Origin: Rhodocyclaceae bacterium
Lineage (GTDB): Bacteria > Pseudomonadota > Gammaproteobacteria > Burkholderiales > Rhodocyclaceae
Reading direction: 5' to 3'
Assembly: GCA_016791115.1 (NCBI GenBank)
Contig: JAEUNL010000010.1
Location: forward strand, 1-64,000
DNA length: 64,000 nucleotides
Position 1 is the stretch's first letter. Every line of letters starts with the position of its first letter. Below, one piece after another: positions 1 to 7,904 of the stretch. Both the position numbers and the translations under genes were made by a program. Below the pieces are notes generated by a model that saw nothing but the letters and a program-made list of their open reading frames with translations, was not told the origin of the DNA and searched no databases.

Positions 1-2
1 CG

Positions 3-1208
3 CGGCGCGGTGTCGCGCAGGATCAGCGGCGGCGACGAAAACGGCGCCAGGCGTTCGAGGAAATCGAGCAGCTCCAGCACCGGCGAGTTGCGGAAGAAGG
101 TCGCGGCCGGGGTTTCCATCCAGATGCGGTCCGCATAGGCATACAGCTCGTGCGGGCGGTCGCCGAAGCCGTCGCCGTCGAGGTCGAAACCTTCGTAGGT
201 ATCCCAGTTGTTGCCCCACCAGATGTCGTTCATCGGATCGCCGTCGCCGATGATGGTCACCGGCCACAGGTTGCTGCGAAAGGTGTTGTCGATGGCGATG
301 TGGCCGCCCTTCACGCCGTAAAAGTAGATCCCGGTGACGTTGTGGGCAATCACATTGCCGATGAAGACGATACGGTTGAGCGAATTGATCGGCGAATCGG
401 CCATGATGCCGTGGGCGCAATGCACGATCTCGTTGCCCTGCACCAGCGCCGCCGAGGTTTCCTTGAGTGCGACCCCGGCACCCGAGGCTTCCATCGCATG
501 CAGGATGCGGTTGCGCCGGATGATCATGCCCTCGGAGTTGAGGGCGATGACGCCGGTGGAGTTCTTTTCGAGGTGGTTGTCTTCGACGAGGCTGCGATGG
601 GCGAACAGGAAATTGAATGCACGCCGGCTGTTGCGGATGGTGTTGCCGGTAAAGCGGTTGTGCGGCGCGTTGGTGACGGTGATGTCGCGCATCTGCGCGA
701 GGTCGTTGTCCTCGATGCGATTGCCCGTGCTGTACCACAGGCGCAGGCCGTCGCCGCGGTCGGCCACGTCGCCCGGCAGCGAGCGGATGCGGTTGGCGCG
801 CACGACGCTGTCGTTGCTCTTGTGCAGCGAGATGCCGAACAGCACGTCGTCGATGACATTGTTTTCGATCCGCAGGCGGTTGCCCTCGGCCATGATGCCG
901 CCGTCGAGCGCGTCGTGCGAGCCGCCGCTGCCGCGCAGGTGCAGGCCGCGCAGCGTGACGTCGTCGGCGCGGATGGTGAGCACGGTGCCGCGGCCGCCGC
1001 CGTCGATCACCACCTTGCCGTCGCCTTCGAGCGTGAGCGGCTTGCTGATGACGGCAGGTCCGGCATAGGTGCCGGGTGCGAGGCGCAGCACCCCGCCGGC
1101 CGGCGCCATGTCGAGCCAGGGCTGCAGCGGCTGGGCGGCCTGCGCCACCGGCGCAATCGCCACGATCGGCAGCAGGATCAGCAGGGCATGAAGGATTCGG
1201 GCACGCAT
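3..1208 (-). CDS. nosD: NosD-type periplasmic beta-helix protein, partial at left edge
   Basis: Reading the minus strand from the ATG at 1208 gives 402 codons open to the window edge. There is a signal peptide (hydrophobic core LLILLPIVAIAPVAQAA), then a right-handed parallel beta-helix with repeated short turns such as NRLRIENNVID and NRIRSLPGD. The C-terminal part has the WWGNNWDTYEGFDLDGDGFG block and a following MNSP-like RNSPVLELLDFLERL segment, both typical of NosD. NosD is needed with NosF and NosY to mature the copper site of nitrous oxide reductase in the periplasm. The transcript runs out of the window, so nosF, nosY and nosL would lie to the left. No nosZ lies upstream: the neighbour is a divergent alcohol dehydrogenase. 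NosD family membership is fairly secure; the role in N2O reduction is inferred. Confidence 0.8.
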   Translation of the reverse strand, partial: MRARILHALLILLPIVAIAPVAQAAQPLQPWLDMAPAGGVLRLAPGTYAGPAVISKPLTLEGDGKVVIDGGGRGTVLTIRADDVTLRGLHLRGSGGSHDALDGGIMAEGNRLRIENNVIDDVLFGISLHKSNDSVVRANRIRSLPGDVADRGDGLRLWYSTGNRIEDNDLAQMRDITVTNAPHNRFTGNTIRNSRRAFNFLFAHRSLVEDNHLEKNSTGVIALNSEGMIIRRNRILHAMEASGAGVALKETSAALVQGNEIVHCAHGIMADSPINSLNRIVFIGNVIAHNVTGIYFYGVKGGHIAIDNTFRSNLWPVTIIGDGDPMNDIWWGNNWDTYEGFDLDGDGFGDRPHELYAYADRIWMETPAATFFRNSPVLELLDFLERLAPFSSPPLILRDTAP

Positions 1209-1244
1209 CGCCGGGGAATGTAGCCAATTCCCGCGCGATGAGCC

Positions 1245-1258
1245 GCGATCTGAATCAA
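1245..1258 (-). promoter_or_regulatory. Candidate FNR/Anr/Dnr box upstream of nosD-like gene
   Basis: On the minus strand the sequence reads TTGAT-TCAG-ATCGC, matching 8 of 10 bases of the FNR-type palindrome TTGAT-N4-ATCAA. Regulation by an FNR/DNR-type protein is expected for a nos operon. The centre is only about 43 bp from the start codon, so a site at -41.5 would leave almost no leader. That weakens the call. Confidence 0.3.
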
Positions 1259-1473
1259 TTTTCTGCCGGTGATTAAACCCGCTGCCGTGCAGGCGCGGGC
1301 TCGGAGCGGCACCTTCCACCGCAATCGACTCGAGGGCCAATGCCGAGGCTCTCGACGTGGCCGCACGTTGGCTCGTTGTCGCGTTTGCAGTGCAGGCGCC
1401 CGAGTTGACATCGTCGTGCCAACCACGAGAATCACCCCACGCCGGCCGTCCCGGCCGCAAACAGGAGCGCGTC

Positions 1474-2535
1474 ATGAAAGCCGCCGTCTACTTCGGACCG
1501 CAGGATATCCGCTGCACCGACATTCCCGATCCGGTCCTCGACGCCGACCATGCGGTGCTGGCCCGGGTGTGCGCCACGTCGATTTGCGGCTCCGACCTGC
1601 ATCTGTATCGCGGCGCGCTCGACCCCATCATGGAAAAGGGAAAGTCCCAGACCGGTCACGAGTTGCTGGGCGAAGTGCTGCAGGTCGGCAGGTGCGTCAC
1701 CCGGTTCCGCCCCGGCGATCGCATCAGCATGGCCTACTCGGTTTCTTGCGGGCATTGTTACATGTGCCAGGTCGGCCAGACGGCGCACTGCGAAACGACG
1801 CAGAAGGCGGTTTACGGTTTCGGCGTGCCCTTCGGCAACCTCAACGGCACGCATGCGGAGGCGCTGGTGATACCCCATGCGGACGCCCACGCGATCAAGG
1901 TGCCGAAAGAAATCCCGGATGCATCGGCCCTGACGCTATCCTGCAACCTGCCCTCCGCGGTGATCGCCAACCAGCTTGCCGACATCCGTCCGGGCGAGAG
2001 CGTCGCGGTCGTGGGTTGCGGGCCGACGGGCATGATGACACTCGACATCGCACTGCGCCGGGGCCCGGGGCGAATCGTCGCAATCGACAAGGTCGCGCAT
2101 CGGCTCGAGCTGGCACGCAGCAAGGGGGCGCTCGCAATCGATGCGGGCAACGCGGGCTGGAAGGAAACCGCCCTTCAGGAAACCGGGGGACGTGGTTTCG
2201 ACAAGGTCATCGAGGTCGTCGGCTATCCCGAAACCCTGCAGATGTGTCTGGATGTCGTCCGCCCCGGCGGAACGGTAGCGGCCATCGGCGTGTTTACCGA
2301 TGCCACCTTCAACCTCAACCTTGCCGACGTGTTCCTGCGCGACATCACGCTGCACATGAACGGATTCGCCAACGTGCAACCGCAAATGTGGGACGCGCTG
2401 CGCCTGATGGAGCGCGGTGTGGTGGACGCGGAACGCTATTTCTCGCACACCTTCCCCCTGTCGGCAATAGACAGCGCCTTCGCCATGTTCCACGGCAAGA
2501 CGGACGGGGCGATGAAGATGCTCATCCGCCCCTGA
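1474..2535 (+). CDS. Zinc-dependent alcohol dehydrogenase (MDR family)
   Basis: The product is a 353-residue medium-chain dehydrogenase/reductase that should oxidise or reduce an alcohol/carbonyl pair with NAD(P). Visible features are the catalytic zinc Cys38 in ATSICGSDLH, His62-Glu63 in GHELLGE, four structural zinc cysteines at 92, 95, 98 and 106, and the Rossmann turn VVGCGPTG near residue 180. The start at 1474 is chosen because AGGAG lies 7 bases upstream (1463-1467) and the protein begins MKAAVYFG as in the family. It resembles the COG1063 group (secondary alcohol, threonine and formaldehyde dehydrogenases). Substrate cannot be read from the sequence. It stands alone, divergent from the nosD-like gene. 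Confidence 0.88.
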   Translation: MKAAVYFGPQDIRCTDIPDPVLDADHAVLARVCATSICGSDLHLYRGALDPIMEKGKSQTGHELLGEVLQVGRCVTRFRPGDRISMAYSVSCGHCYMCQVGQTAHCETTQKAVYGFGVPFGNLNGTHAEALVIPHADAHAIKVPKEIPDASALTLSCNLPSAVIANQLADIRPGESVAVVGCGPTGMMTLDIALRRGPGRIVAIDKVAHRLELARSKGALAIDAGNAGWKETALQETGGRGFDKVIEVVGYPETLQMCLDVVRPGGTVAAIGVFTDATFNLNLADVFLRDITLHMNGFANVQPQMWDALRLMERGVVDAERYFSHTFPLSAIDSAFAMFHGKTDGAMKMLIRP

Positions 2536-2622
2536 TACGCATGGATGCCGAGGCGCCGGCGCCCAGTCGCGCGCTCGCGGTGTTCCCCGATCCGATCCAC
2601 TTGACGTTTTCTGCTCAATCCC

Positions 2623-3483
2623 ATGTCTGAAGCAAACGAATCCCTGATCCATGCCTGCCGAAGCGGCCACCCGGAGGCCTTCGACGAAGCCGTCGCCGCC
2701 GGTGCCGACGTTCAAGCCCCTGCCGCCCTGCTCGCCGCAGCGACCCACGGGCATGCGGACTTGGTCCGCAAGCTGCTGGCGCTCGGCGCCGTAGCCGATG
2801 CGATCAGCGCCCTCGGTGTCAGTGCGCTGGCAATCGCCGCTGCCAACGGCCACGTGAACGTGTTGCGCGTATTGCTGGATGCCGGCGCCGACCCGGAAAT
2901 CCGCAGCGAGTTCGACGCTGCCGCCTTGCATCAGGCCATCAATCATTCGCGCACGGATGCCGCAATGCTGCTGATCGAGCGCGGTGCCGACATCCACACG
3001 CGCGGACCATGGAACAGCACGGCGCTGCAGACGGCGGTCAACCGTGGCGAAAGCAGTGTGGCGCTGGCGCTGATCGACCGGGGCGCGGACCTCGAGGCAC
3101 GTGACGACACGGGTGCGACCGCCCTCAACCACGCCGCCGTCAACGGCCGTATTGACATCGTGAATGCGTTGCTGGCCAAGGACGCGAAGGTCGATGCACG
3201 CACCGAGCAGGGACTGACACCGTTGCAGCAAGCCGTCGGCGCCCGGCAGTTCGAGATTGCGAAGGCTCTGCTGGCCCATGGCGCGGACCCCAGGACGGTC
3301 AACGAAGACGGATACAGCCTGCTGCATACCGCGGTGGCATCCTGTCGCCCGCCCGCCGTTGCCTTCGTGCTCGAACTGGGTCAGCCGCTGCACACCCTGC
3401 GCAACGGGCCGGGCCTCACACCGCTGGAGCTCGCAAGGCAACTTGGATCGCCTGAAATCGTGGCGATGTTGGCGGCGCACTGA
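2623..3483 (+). CDS. Ankyrin-repeat protein
   Basis: The 286-residue product consists almost wholly of about eight tandem ankyrin repeats of some 33 residues, with recurrent units such as GVSALAIAAANGHVNVLRVL and GADLEARDDTGATALNHAAV. There is no signal peptide or membrane segment, so a cytoplasmic protein-binding role is likely. Bacterial ankyrin proteins are scaffolds or inhibitors, and the partner is usually encoded nearby, but neither neighbour (alcohol dehydrogenase, lipoprotein) makes an obvious partner. It lies 87 bases after the dehydrogenase on the same strand, without an evident promoter. The family is secure; the function is unknown. Confidence 0.85.
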   Translation: MSEANESLIHACRSGHPEAFDEAVAAGADVQAPAALLAAATHGHADLVRKLLALGAVADAISALGVSALAIAAANGHVNVLRVLLDAGADPEIRSEFDAAALHQAINHSRTDAAMLLIERGADIHTRGPWNSTALQTAVNRGESSVALALIDRGADLEARDDTGATALNHAAVNGRIDIVNALLAKDAKVDARTEQGLTPLQQAVGARQFEIAKALLAHGADPRTVNEDGYSLLHTAVASCRPPAVAFVLELGQPLHTLRNGPGLTPLELARQLGSPEIVAMLAAH

Positions 3484-3592
3484 GACACCGCTTCACCCAG
3501 CTGCCTCGCCCATATCCCGTCATGCCCAGCGGCGGTAGACTTGCGACCTCGGCCGACCGCGCCACGTGCACATCCATCCGGAATTCGACACC

Positions 3593-4210
3593 ATGAACCG
3601 ACTCGCCACACTGCTCGCTTCCGCCGGCATCGCCCTCGCCCTCTCGGCCTGCGCCTTCGGCACCCGTCAACCGACGCTGATCTATCCGCCGGCAGCCGAA
3701 GCCGGCGCCGCCCCGGCTGCGCGTGCTGCAGGCCCGAAGAGCCTGCCGATCGTCATCCAGCCCTTCACCGATGCGCGCAACGACAAGAGCAAGGTCGGCA
3801 CGGTGCGCAACGGCTTCGGCATGCCGACGGCAGACGTGGTGCCGACCAACAACGTGGCCGACTGGTTCAATGGCGCGCTCAAGGCCGAGTTGCAGAGAAG
3901 CGGATACACCGTGCTCGCAGCACCCGAGGCCGGCAAGAGCTTCGCCGTGCTCTCCGGACAGATCCGCAACGTCTGGGCCGACATGTATTTCAACTACAAC
4001 GGTGAGATTGCGTTCGACGCACAACTGAAGCAAGGCGGCAAGGACCTGCTGGCCAGGCACTACGAAGGCACCGGCTCGGCCGGTGTGGCGTGGGGGGCGA
4101 CAGCCGAGTCCTACGCGCAGACGCTGGCGATCTCGCTCGCCAACACGCTCAAATCCTTCATCGCCGATCTGGACGGCGCGATTGCCACGCCAGCTGTGCC
4201 ACGCAAATAG
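3593..4210 (+). CDS. Putative outer-membrane lipoprotein, YajG-like
   Basis: The 205-residue product starts MNRLATLLASAGIALALSAC, a lipoprotein signal peptide with lipobox LSAC, so Cys20 should be lipidated. The body has PIVIQPFTDARNDKSKVG, then NVADWFNGALKAELQRSGY, a layout like the YajG/lipoprotein_16 group of small periplasm-facing lipoproteins. No enzymatic motif is seen. The residue after Cys20 is Ala, not Asp, so sorting to the outer membrane is expected. The ATG at 3593 is preferred over an in-frame upstream ATG at 3566 because the signal peptide begins there. The YajG relationship is from memory of the family pattern and is tentative. Confidence 0.7.
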   Translation: MNRLATLLASAGIALALSACAFGTRQPTLIYPPAAEAGAAPAARAAGPKSLPIVIQPFTDARNDKSKVGTVRNGFGMPTADVVPTNNVADWFNGALKAELQRSGYTVLAAPEAGKSFAVLSGQIRNVWADMYFNYNGEIAFDAQLKQGGKDLLARHYEGTGSAGVAWGATAESYAQTLAISLANTLKSFIADLDGAIATPAVPRK

Positions 4211-4331
4211 TGTCCCGCAACGGCATAGCTAAAGTCCGGTGCGGTGATGCCGTTACCGTTCGACGGTTGCGTCCGCCCGCCGGCGGATCGACCCCGGCTC
4301 GTTCAGCTTACCCCAACAGAAAGGCAGTCAA

Positions 4332-5261
4332 ATGAAAATCAAGAATGTGCTCGTCGCGCTTTGCCTCGGCCTGGTCACGTCTCTGGCAAGTGCTCAGGCC
4401 ACCCGGACCTGGGTTTCCGGCGTCGGCGACGATGCCAACCCGTGCAGCCGCACCGCGCCGTGCAAGACCTTCGCCGGCGCGATTTCCAAGACTGCTGCCG
4501 GCGGCGAGATCAACGCGATCGATCCCGGCGGCTTCGGCGCGGTGACCATCACCAAGTCGATCACCATCGACGGCGGCGGCACGCTCGCCAGCATCCTGGC
4601 CTCGGGCACCAATGGCGTCATCATCAACGCCAGCGCGAACGACCAGGTGATCCTGCGCAACCTCGACATCAATGGCGCCGGCACGACGCCGGGTGTCCAC
4701 GGCATCAATTTGCTGAGTGCGAAGCGGCTGATCGTCGAGAACACGCGCATCTACGGTTTCTCGCAGAACGGCATCCTCGTCGCGCCGACCGGTGCAAACG
4801 TCGATGTGCTGGTCGGCAACTCGACCATCGCCAACATCGTGGACGGGCCGAGCGCTGCGGCGCACGGCATCCGCGTGATGCCCGGCCCCGGCGTGATCGC
4901 GGACGTCACGGTGTCGAACTCGCTGTTCGAGGGCAACGACAAGGGCGTGATGGTCGAGGACGGCGGACAGGCAACGATCTCGCGCACGGTCGTGTCGAAC
5001 AGCAAGGATGCCGGGATTTCCGCCAAGAGCACCGGCCGCGCGACCAAGGTCATGGTCGAGGCCTCGATTTCCAGCGGCAACCGCATCGGGCTGCTGTCGA
5101 CCTCGTCCGGCGCCACGATCTACGTATCAGACAGCACCATCAGCCGCAACATGATCGGCTTCGATCCGGTCGGCGGCGGTGCGCTCGTTTCGTTCGGCAA
5201 CAATCGCGTGATCGACAACCAGGGCGACTACTATCCGACCCTGACCACGCCGCTGAAGTAA
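4332..5261 (+). CDS. Secreted right-handed beta-helix protein
   Basis: The product has 309 residues with a clear signal peptide (MKIKNVLVALCLGLVTSLAS, cleavage near AQA). The mature N-terminus carries TRTWVSGVGDDANPCSRTAP followed by CKTFAGAISKT, a block I know from a proteobacterial family of secreted beta-helix proteins. About ten parallel beta-helix rungs follow (patterns such as VTISKSITIDGGG and NSTIANIV). An AAAGG-like ribosome site lies 8 bases before the ATG. Such folds often bind or cut polysaccharide, but no catalytic residues can be assigned. It is unlike NosD at the C-terminus. It converges on the next gene with a hairpin between them. Confidence 0.8.
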   Translation: MKIKNVLVALCLGLVTSLASAQATRTWVSGVGDDANPCSRTAPCKTFAGAISKTAAGGEINAIDPGGFGAVTITKSITIDGGGTLASILASGTNGVIINASANDQVILRNLDINGAGTTPGVHGINLLSAKRLIVENTRIYGFSQNGILVAPTGANVDVLVGNSTIANIVDGPSAAAHGIRVMPGPGVIADVTVSNSLFEGNDKGVMVEDGGQATISRTVVSNSKDAGISAKSTGRATKVMVEASISSGNRIGLLSTSSGATIYVSDSTISRNMIGFDPVGGGALVSFGNNRVIDNQGDYYPTLTTPLK

Positions 5262-5269
5262 CCCCGGCA

Positions 5270-5294
5270 GGCCCGGCCGCCTCGCGGCCCGGCC
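5270..5294. terminator. Hairpin between convergent genes
   Basis: An 11-bp GC-only stem with one mismatch (5270-5280 against 5284-5294) and a CTC loop lies just after the stop of the beta-helix gene and before the stop of the convergent gene. There is no T-run on either side, so it is a candidate bidirectional terminator only. Confidence 0.4.
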
Positions 5295-5306
5295 CGCGCT
5301 GCGCCC

Positions 5307-5873
5307 TCAGCGGATGCTGATGCCGCTGAACCAGCGCTCGCCGGCGCCGATGTCGCCGCGCTCGGCCGGCCCGAACGGCGGCACGTCGGGATCCGATGGC
5401 GGGGCACCGATGTGCGCGAGGTCGACCGACTGCGGCGTACCGACGATGCCGTCGTTGGTGAGCCGCAAGCGGTAATAGACGCCGTTGGCGAGCTTCGCCC
5501 CGTAGTCGCGCGGCGTGTTGTGCAGGAACAGCAGCGCGTGTTCGAGCCAGGCGAGATCGCCCGCCGTCACGCTGGACGGCATGCGATACGGGTACGGCAC
5601 GTGGCAGTGCGTCTCGCTCGGGCCGTCGATGCACTTGAACTCGCGCATGGAAAGAAAATAGTCCTTGAACCGCGCGTGATCGAGCTTGATCGCGAAGCGG
5701 ACGCGATCCCCGTCCGGGCGGAACTCCACGCTGCCGATCGGCAGCGCCTGCCCCTCGCGGGTATGCAGCGCAATCGTCTTGCTGCCAGCCAGTTCCCACG
5801 CCGACGCCGGCGCGGCAAGTGCCGCCAGCACCGCCAACACCCACCGCGAAGCACGACGCGTCTGCCGGATCAT
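5307..5873 (-). CDS. Secreted protein of unknown function
   Basis: The product is a 188-residue protein with a signal peptide (MIRQTRRASRWVLAVLAALA, cleavage near ASAWEL). I do not recognise a domain. The mature part looks beta-rich, with GSVEFRPDGDRVRFAIKLDH, a MREFKCIDG segment and two cysteines that could form a disulfide (CIDG...ETHCH). The frame stays open far upstream, but the start at 5873 is fixed by a strong GGAGGAGGG site 7 bases before the ATG and by the signal peptide. It has its own upstream region shared with the divergent CorC-type gene. Confidence 0.75.
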   Translation of the reverse strand: MIRQTRRASRWVLAVLAALAAPASAWELAGSKTIALHTREGQALPIGSVEFRPDGDRVRFAIKLDHARFKDYFLSMREFKCIDGPSETHCHVPYPYRMPSSVTAGDLAWLEHALLFLHNTPRDYGAKLANGVYYRLRLTNDGIVGTPQSVDLAHIGAPPSDPDVPPFGPAERGDIGAGERWFSGISIR

Positions 5874-6257
5874 GTGCAAGCCCTCCTCCGGCCGATCATA
5901 GCAGCAGGTTCCCGCAACCACGCCGCCGGCCGCGCACCGGATCGATCGACGCCGCGCCAGAAATGGCGCTTCCTCGCGTGCCGGACCGCCGTCTGGAACA
6001 ACGAACGTCGCAGTCATCGCCCGAAACCCGCGTGGATAGGGACACCTGGCGATGCCTCGGCTACAACGCCCTCTCCATGCGCGTTTCCCGCCTGACCGTC
6101 CGGGGATCGCCGTCACATGCGTCTTCCAGGCCGGCCGGTCGGAACCCGCACCCAGCCCGCATTGCGTATACTTGCGCTTGCCCGTGCGCAGGCCAGAACC
6201 CGTCGCGCCGCGACGGGCGGACCGTTCAACACATGCGCGGGTCGTCCGCGCAAACGC
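5874..6257. other. Divergent intergenic region
   Basis: This 384-bp region lies between two divergent starts. An in-frame extension of the rightward gene runs through part of it, but its residues (Arg/Pro-rich) look non-coding. Apart from a candidate -10 element at 6167-6172, I see no gene, repeat or RNA in it. Confidence 0.6.
6167..6172 (+). promoter_or_regulatory. Candidate -10 box for the CorC-type gene
   Basis: TATACT matches 5 of 6 bases of the sigma-70 -10 consensus and lies about 85 bp before the start codon of the next gene. No convincing -35 box is found 16-18 bp upstream. Confidence 0.3.
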
Positions 6258-7580
6258 ATGGAAATTCCCATACTGCTGGGACTCATCATCCTCAACGGCC
6301 TGTTCGCGATGAGCGAAATCGCCCTGGTGACGGCCCGCAAGGCCAGGCTGCAGAAACTCGCCGAGGACGGCGACCGGTCTTCCGCACTTGCCCTGCAACT
6401 GGGCGAGCACCCGACGAAGTTTCTGTCCACGATCCAGATCGGCATCACCTCGATCGGCATCCTCAACGGAATCGTCGGCGAAGCGGCGCTGTCGCCGCCC
6501 CTCGCGCAGTGGCTCCAATCGATCGGGATCGAGCGCGAGGCAAGCGAATTCGGCGCCACCGCGCTGGTGGTCGTGGTCATCACCTATCTCTCGATCGTGC
6601 TCGGCGAGCTGGTGCCCAAGCGCCTGGGGCAGATCACGCCCGAGCCGATCGCCCGCATCGTCGCGCGCCCGATGCTGTGGCTGGCAGCGCTGACACGACC
6701 CTTCGTGCGCCTGCTGACCGTATCGACCGAGGTGTGCCTGAGGATCCTGCGCGTACGCTCGACCGGCCCCGCGCCCGTGACCGAGGAGGAGATCCATGCC
6801 ATGCTGGCCGAGGGCTCCGATGCCGGGGTGATCGAGCACCACGAGCACACGATGGTGCGCAACGTGTTTCGCCTCGACGACCGGCAGATCGCCTCGCTGA
6901 TGATTCCGCGCGCCGACATCGTGTTCCTCGACGTCGAGGACGCGTCCGAGGTCAACCTGCGCAAAATCGAAACCACGGTGCATACGCGTTTTCCTGTGTG
7001 CAAGGGTGGCTTGCACGAGGTGCTCGGCATGATCAATGCCAAGCAGTTGCTGACGCAGACGATACGCGGCGAGAAGCCCGACTTCACGGCGAACCTGCAG
7101 CCGCCGGTCTATGTGCCGGAATCGCTGACCGGCATGGAACTGCTCGACAACTTCCGCACTACCAACACGCAGAGCGCACTGGTGATCGACGAATACGGCG
7201 AGATCCAGGGACTGGTGACGCTGCGCGACGTGCTCGAGGCGATCACCGGCGAGTTCAAGCCGCGCAACGTCGAGGATGCCTGGGCGATCCAGCGCGAGGA
7301 TGGTTCCTGGCTGCTCGACGGACTGATCCCGGTGCCGGAACTGAAGGATCGCCTGGGCCTCAAGCTCGTGCCGGAAGAGGAAAAAGGCCGCTACAACGCA
7401 CTCAGCGGCATGCTGATGCTGCTGCTCGGCCGCGTGCCGCAGACCACCGACAGCGTGCTCTGGGAAGGCTGGCGCTTCGAAGTGGTCGACATGGACGGCA
7501 AGCGGGTGGACAAGGTGCTCGCGTCGCACGTTCCCGATGCCGACGCGGCGCCAGAGGGCGCTGCCACCGACGCCGCGTGA
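6258..7580 (+). CDS. CNNM/CBS-domain membrane protein (HlyC/CorC family)
   Basis: The 440-residue product has the full family layout: an N-terminal CNNM membrane domain (residues 1-190, four hydrophobic stretches, with NGLFAMSEIALV at the start and LGELVPKRLG further on), a CBS pair (about 205-330, including SALVIDEYGEIQGLVTLRDV), and a C-terminal CorC_HlyC domain (about 345-425, GSWLLDGLIPV...YNALSGMLM). Relatives take part in Mg2+/Co2+ homeostasis or export and have also been annotated as hemolysin-like. The start MEIPILLG at 6258 is chosen because the CNNM helix begins immediately; no strong ribosome site is visible. Ion specificity is unknown. Confidence 0.85.
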   Translation: MEIPILLGLIILNGLFAMSEIALVTARKARLQKLAEDGDRSSALALQLGEHPTKFLSTIQIGITSIGILNGIVGEAALSPPLAQWLQSIGIEREASEFGATALVVVVITYLSIVLGELVPKRLGQITPEPIARIVARPMLWLAALTRPFVRLLTVSTEVCLRILRVRSTGPAPVTEEEIHAMLAEGSDAGVIEHHEHTMVRNVFRLDDRQIASLMIPRADIVFLDVEDASEVNLRKIETTVHTRFPVCKGGLHEVLGMINAKQLLTQTIRGEKPDFTANLQPPVYVPESLTGMELLDNFRTTNTQSALVIDEYGEIQGLVTLRDVLEAITGEFKPRNVEDAWAIQREDGSWLLDGLIPVPELKDRLGLKLVPEEEKGRYNALSGMLMLLLGRVPQTTDSVLWEGWRFEVVDMDGKRVDKVLASHVPDADAAPEGAATDAA

Positions 7581-7616
7581 AGCCTTCGGGCACGACGAAC
7601 GACAAGAGGCAAACGC

Positions 7617-7904
7617 ATGCTCGACACCTGGTTCTTCCGCATCTTCGGCGGCGCGCTGATCGCGCTGGGTTTCTGGATCTTCGTCGGCGGCGATTTCGCG
7701 ATGCCGACACGCACACCGCCGCGCGCATTTCACTTCACGGGCGCGTCGCTGTGGCTGCTCGCCGCGGCGCCGACACTGGTCGGCGTGGTGTTCATGCGCA
7801 TCGCCGACCAGCCGGAAAGCCGCAGCGCGCCGCTGATCCGCCTGCTCATCGGCATCGGCATGGCGGCCCTCGGCCTGGCTTTCGTGCTCGCGAAGGTCTA
7901 CTGA
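7617..7904 (+). CDS. Small three-helix membrane protein
   Basis: A 95-residue protein with three hydrophobic segments (residues about 7-25, 42-60 and 73-93). It contains no recognised domain. It follows the CorC-type gene by 36 bases on the same strand with AAGAGG just upstream, so the two are probably co-transcribed. Its last 7 bases overlap the 3' end of the convergent histidine kinase gene. Confidence 0.7.
   Translation: MLDTWFFRIFGGALIALGFWIFVGGDFAMPTRTPPRAFHFTGASLWLLAAAPTLVGVVFMRIADQPESRSAPLIRLLIGIGMAALGLAFVLAKVY

Noticed and set aside
2552..2563. Palindrome GGCGCCGGCGCC after the dehydrogenase gene
   Set aside because: Short, all-GC and likely by chance; no loop or T-run to make a terminator, and no second copy nearby.
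1936..3480. Minus-strand open frame opposite the dehydrogenase and ankyrin genes
   Set aside because: The repeats visible in it are the complement of the ankyrin repeats; no start signal or domain of its own.
3531..3538. GGCGGTAG, resembling the core of an ops/JUMPstart element, before the lipoprotein gene
   Set aside because: The following bases do not match the rest of the element, and the gene is not part of a polysaccharide operon; an 8-base match is expected by chance in GC-rich DNA.
4272..4287. 6-bp hairpin TCCGCC-GGCGGA upstream of the beta-helix gene
   Set aside because: Too short and GC-only; not placed at a transcript end and no riboswitch-like context.
6117..6257. Extended N-terminus of the CorC-type protein
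   Set aside because: The added residues are Arg/Pro/Thr-rich with no family match, and the candidate promoter lies inside this stretch.
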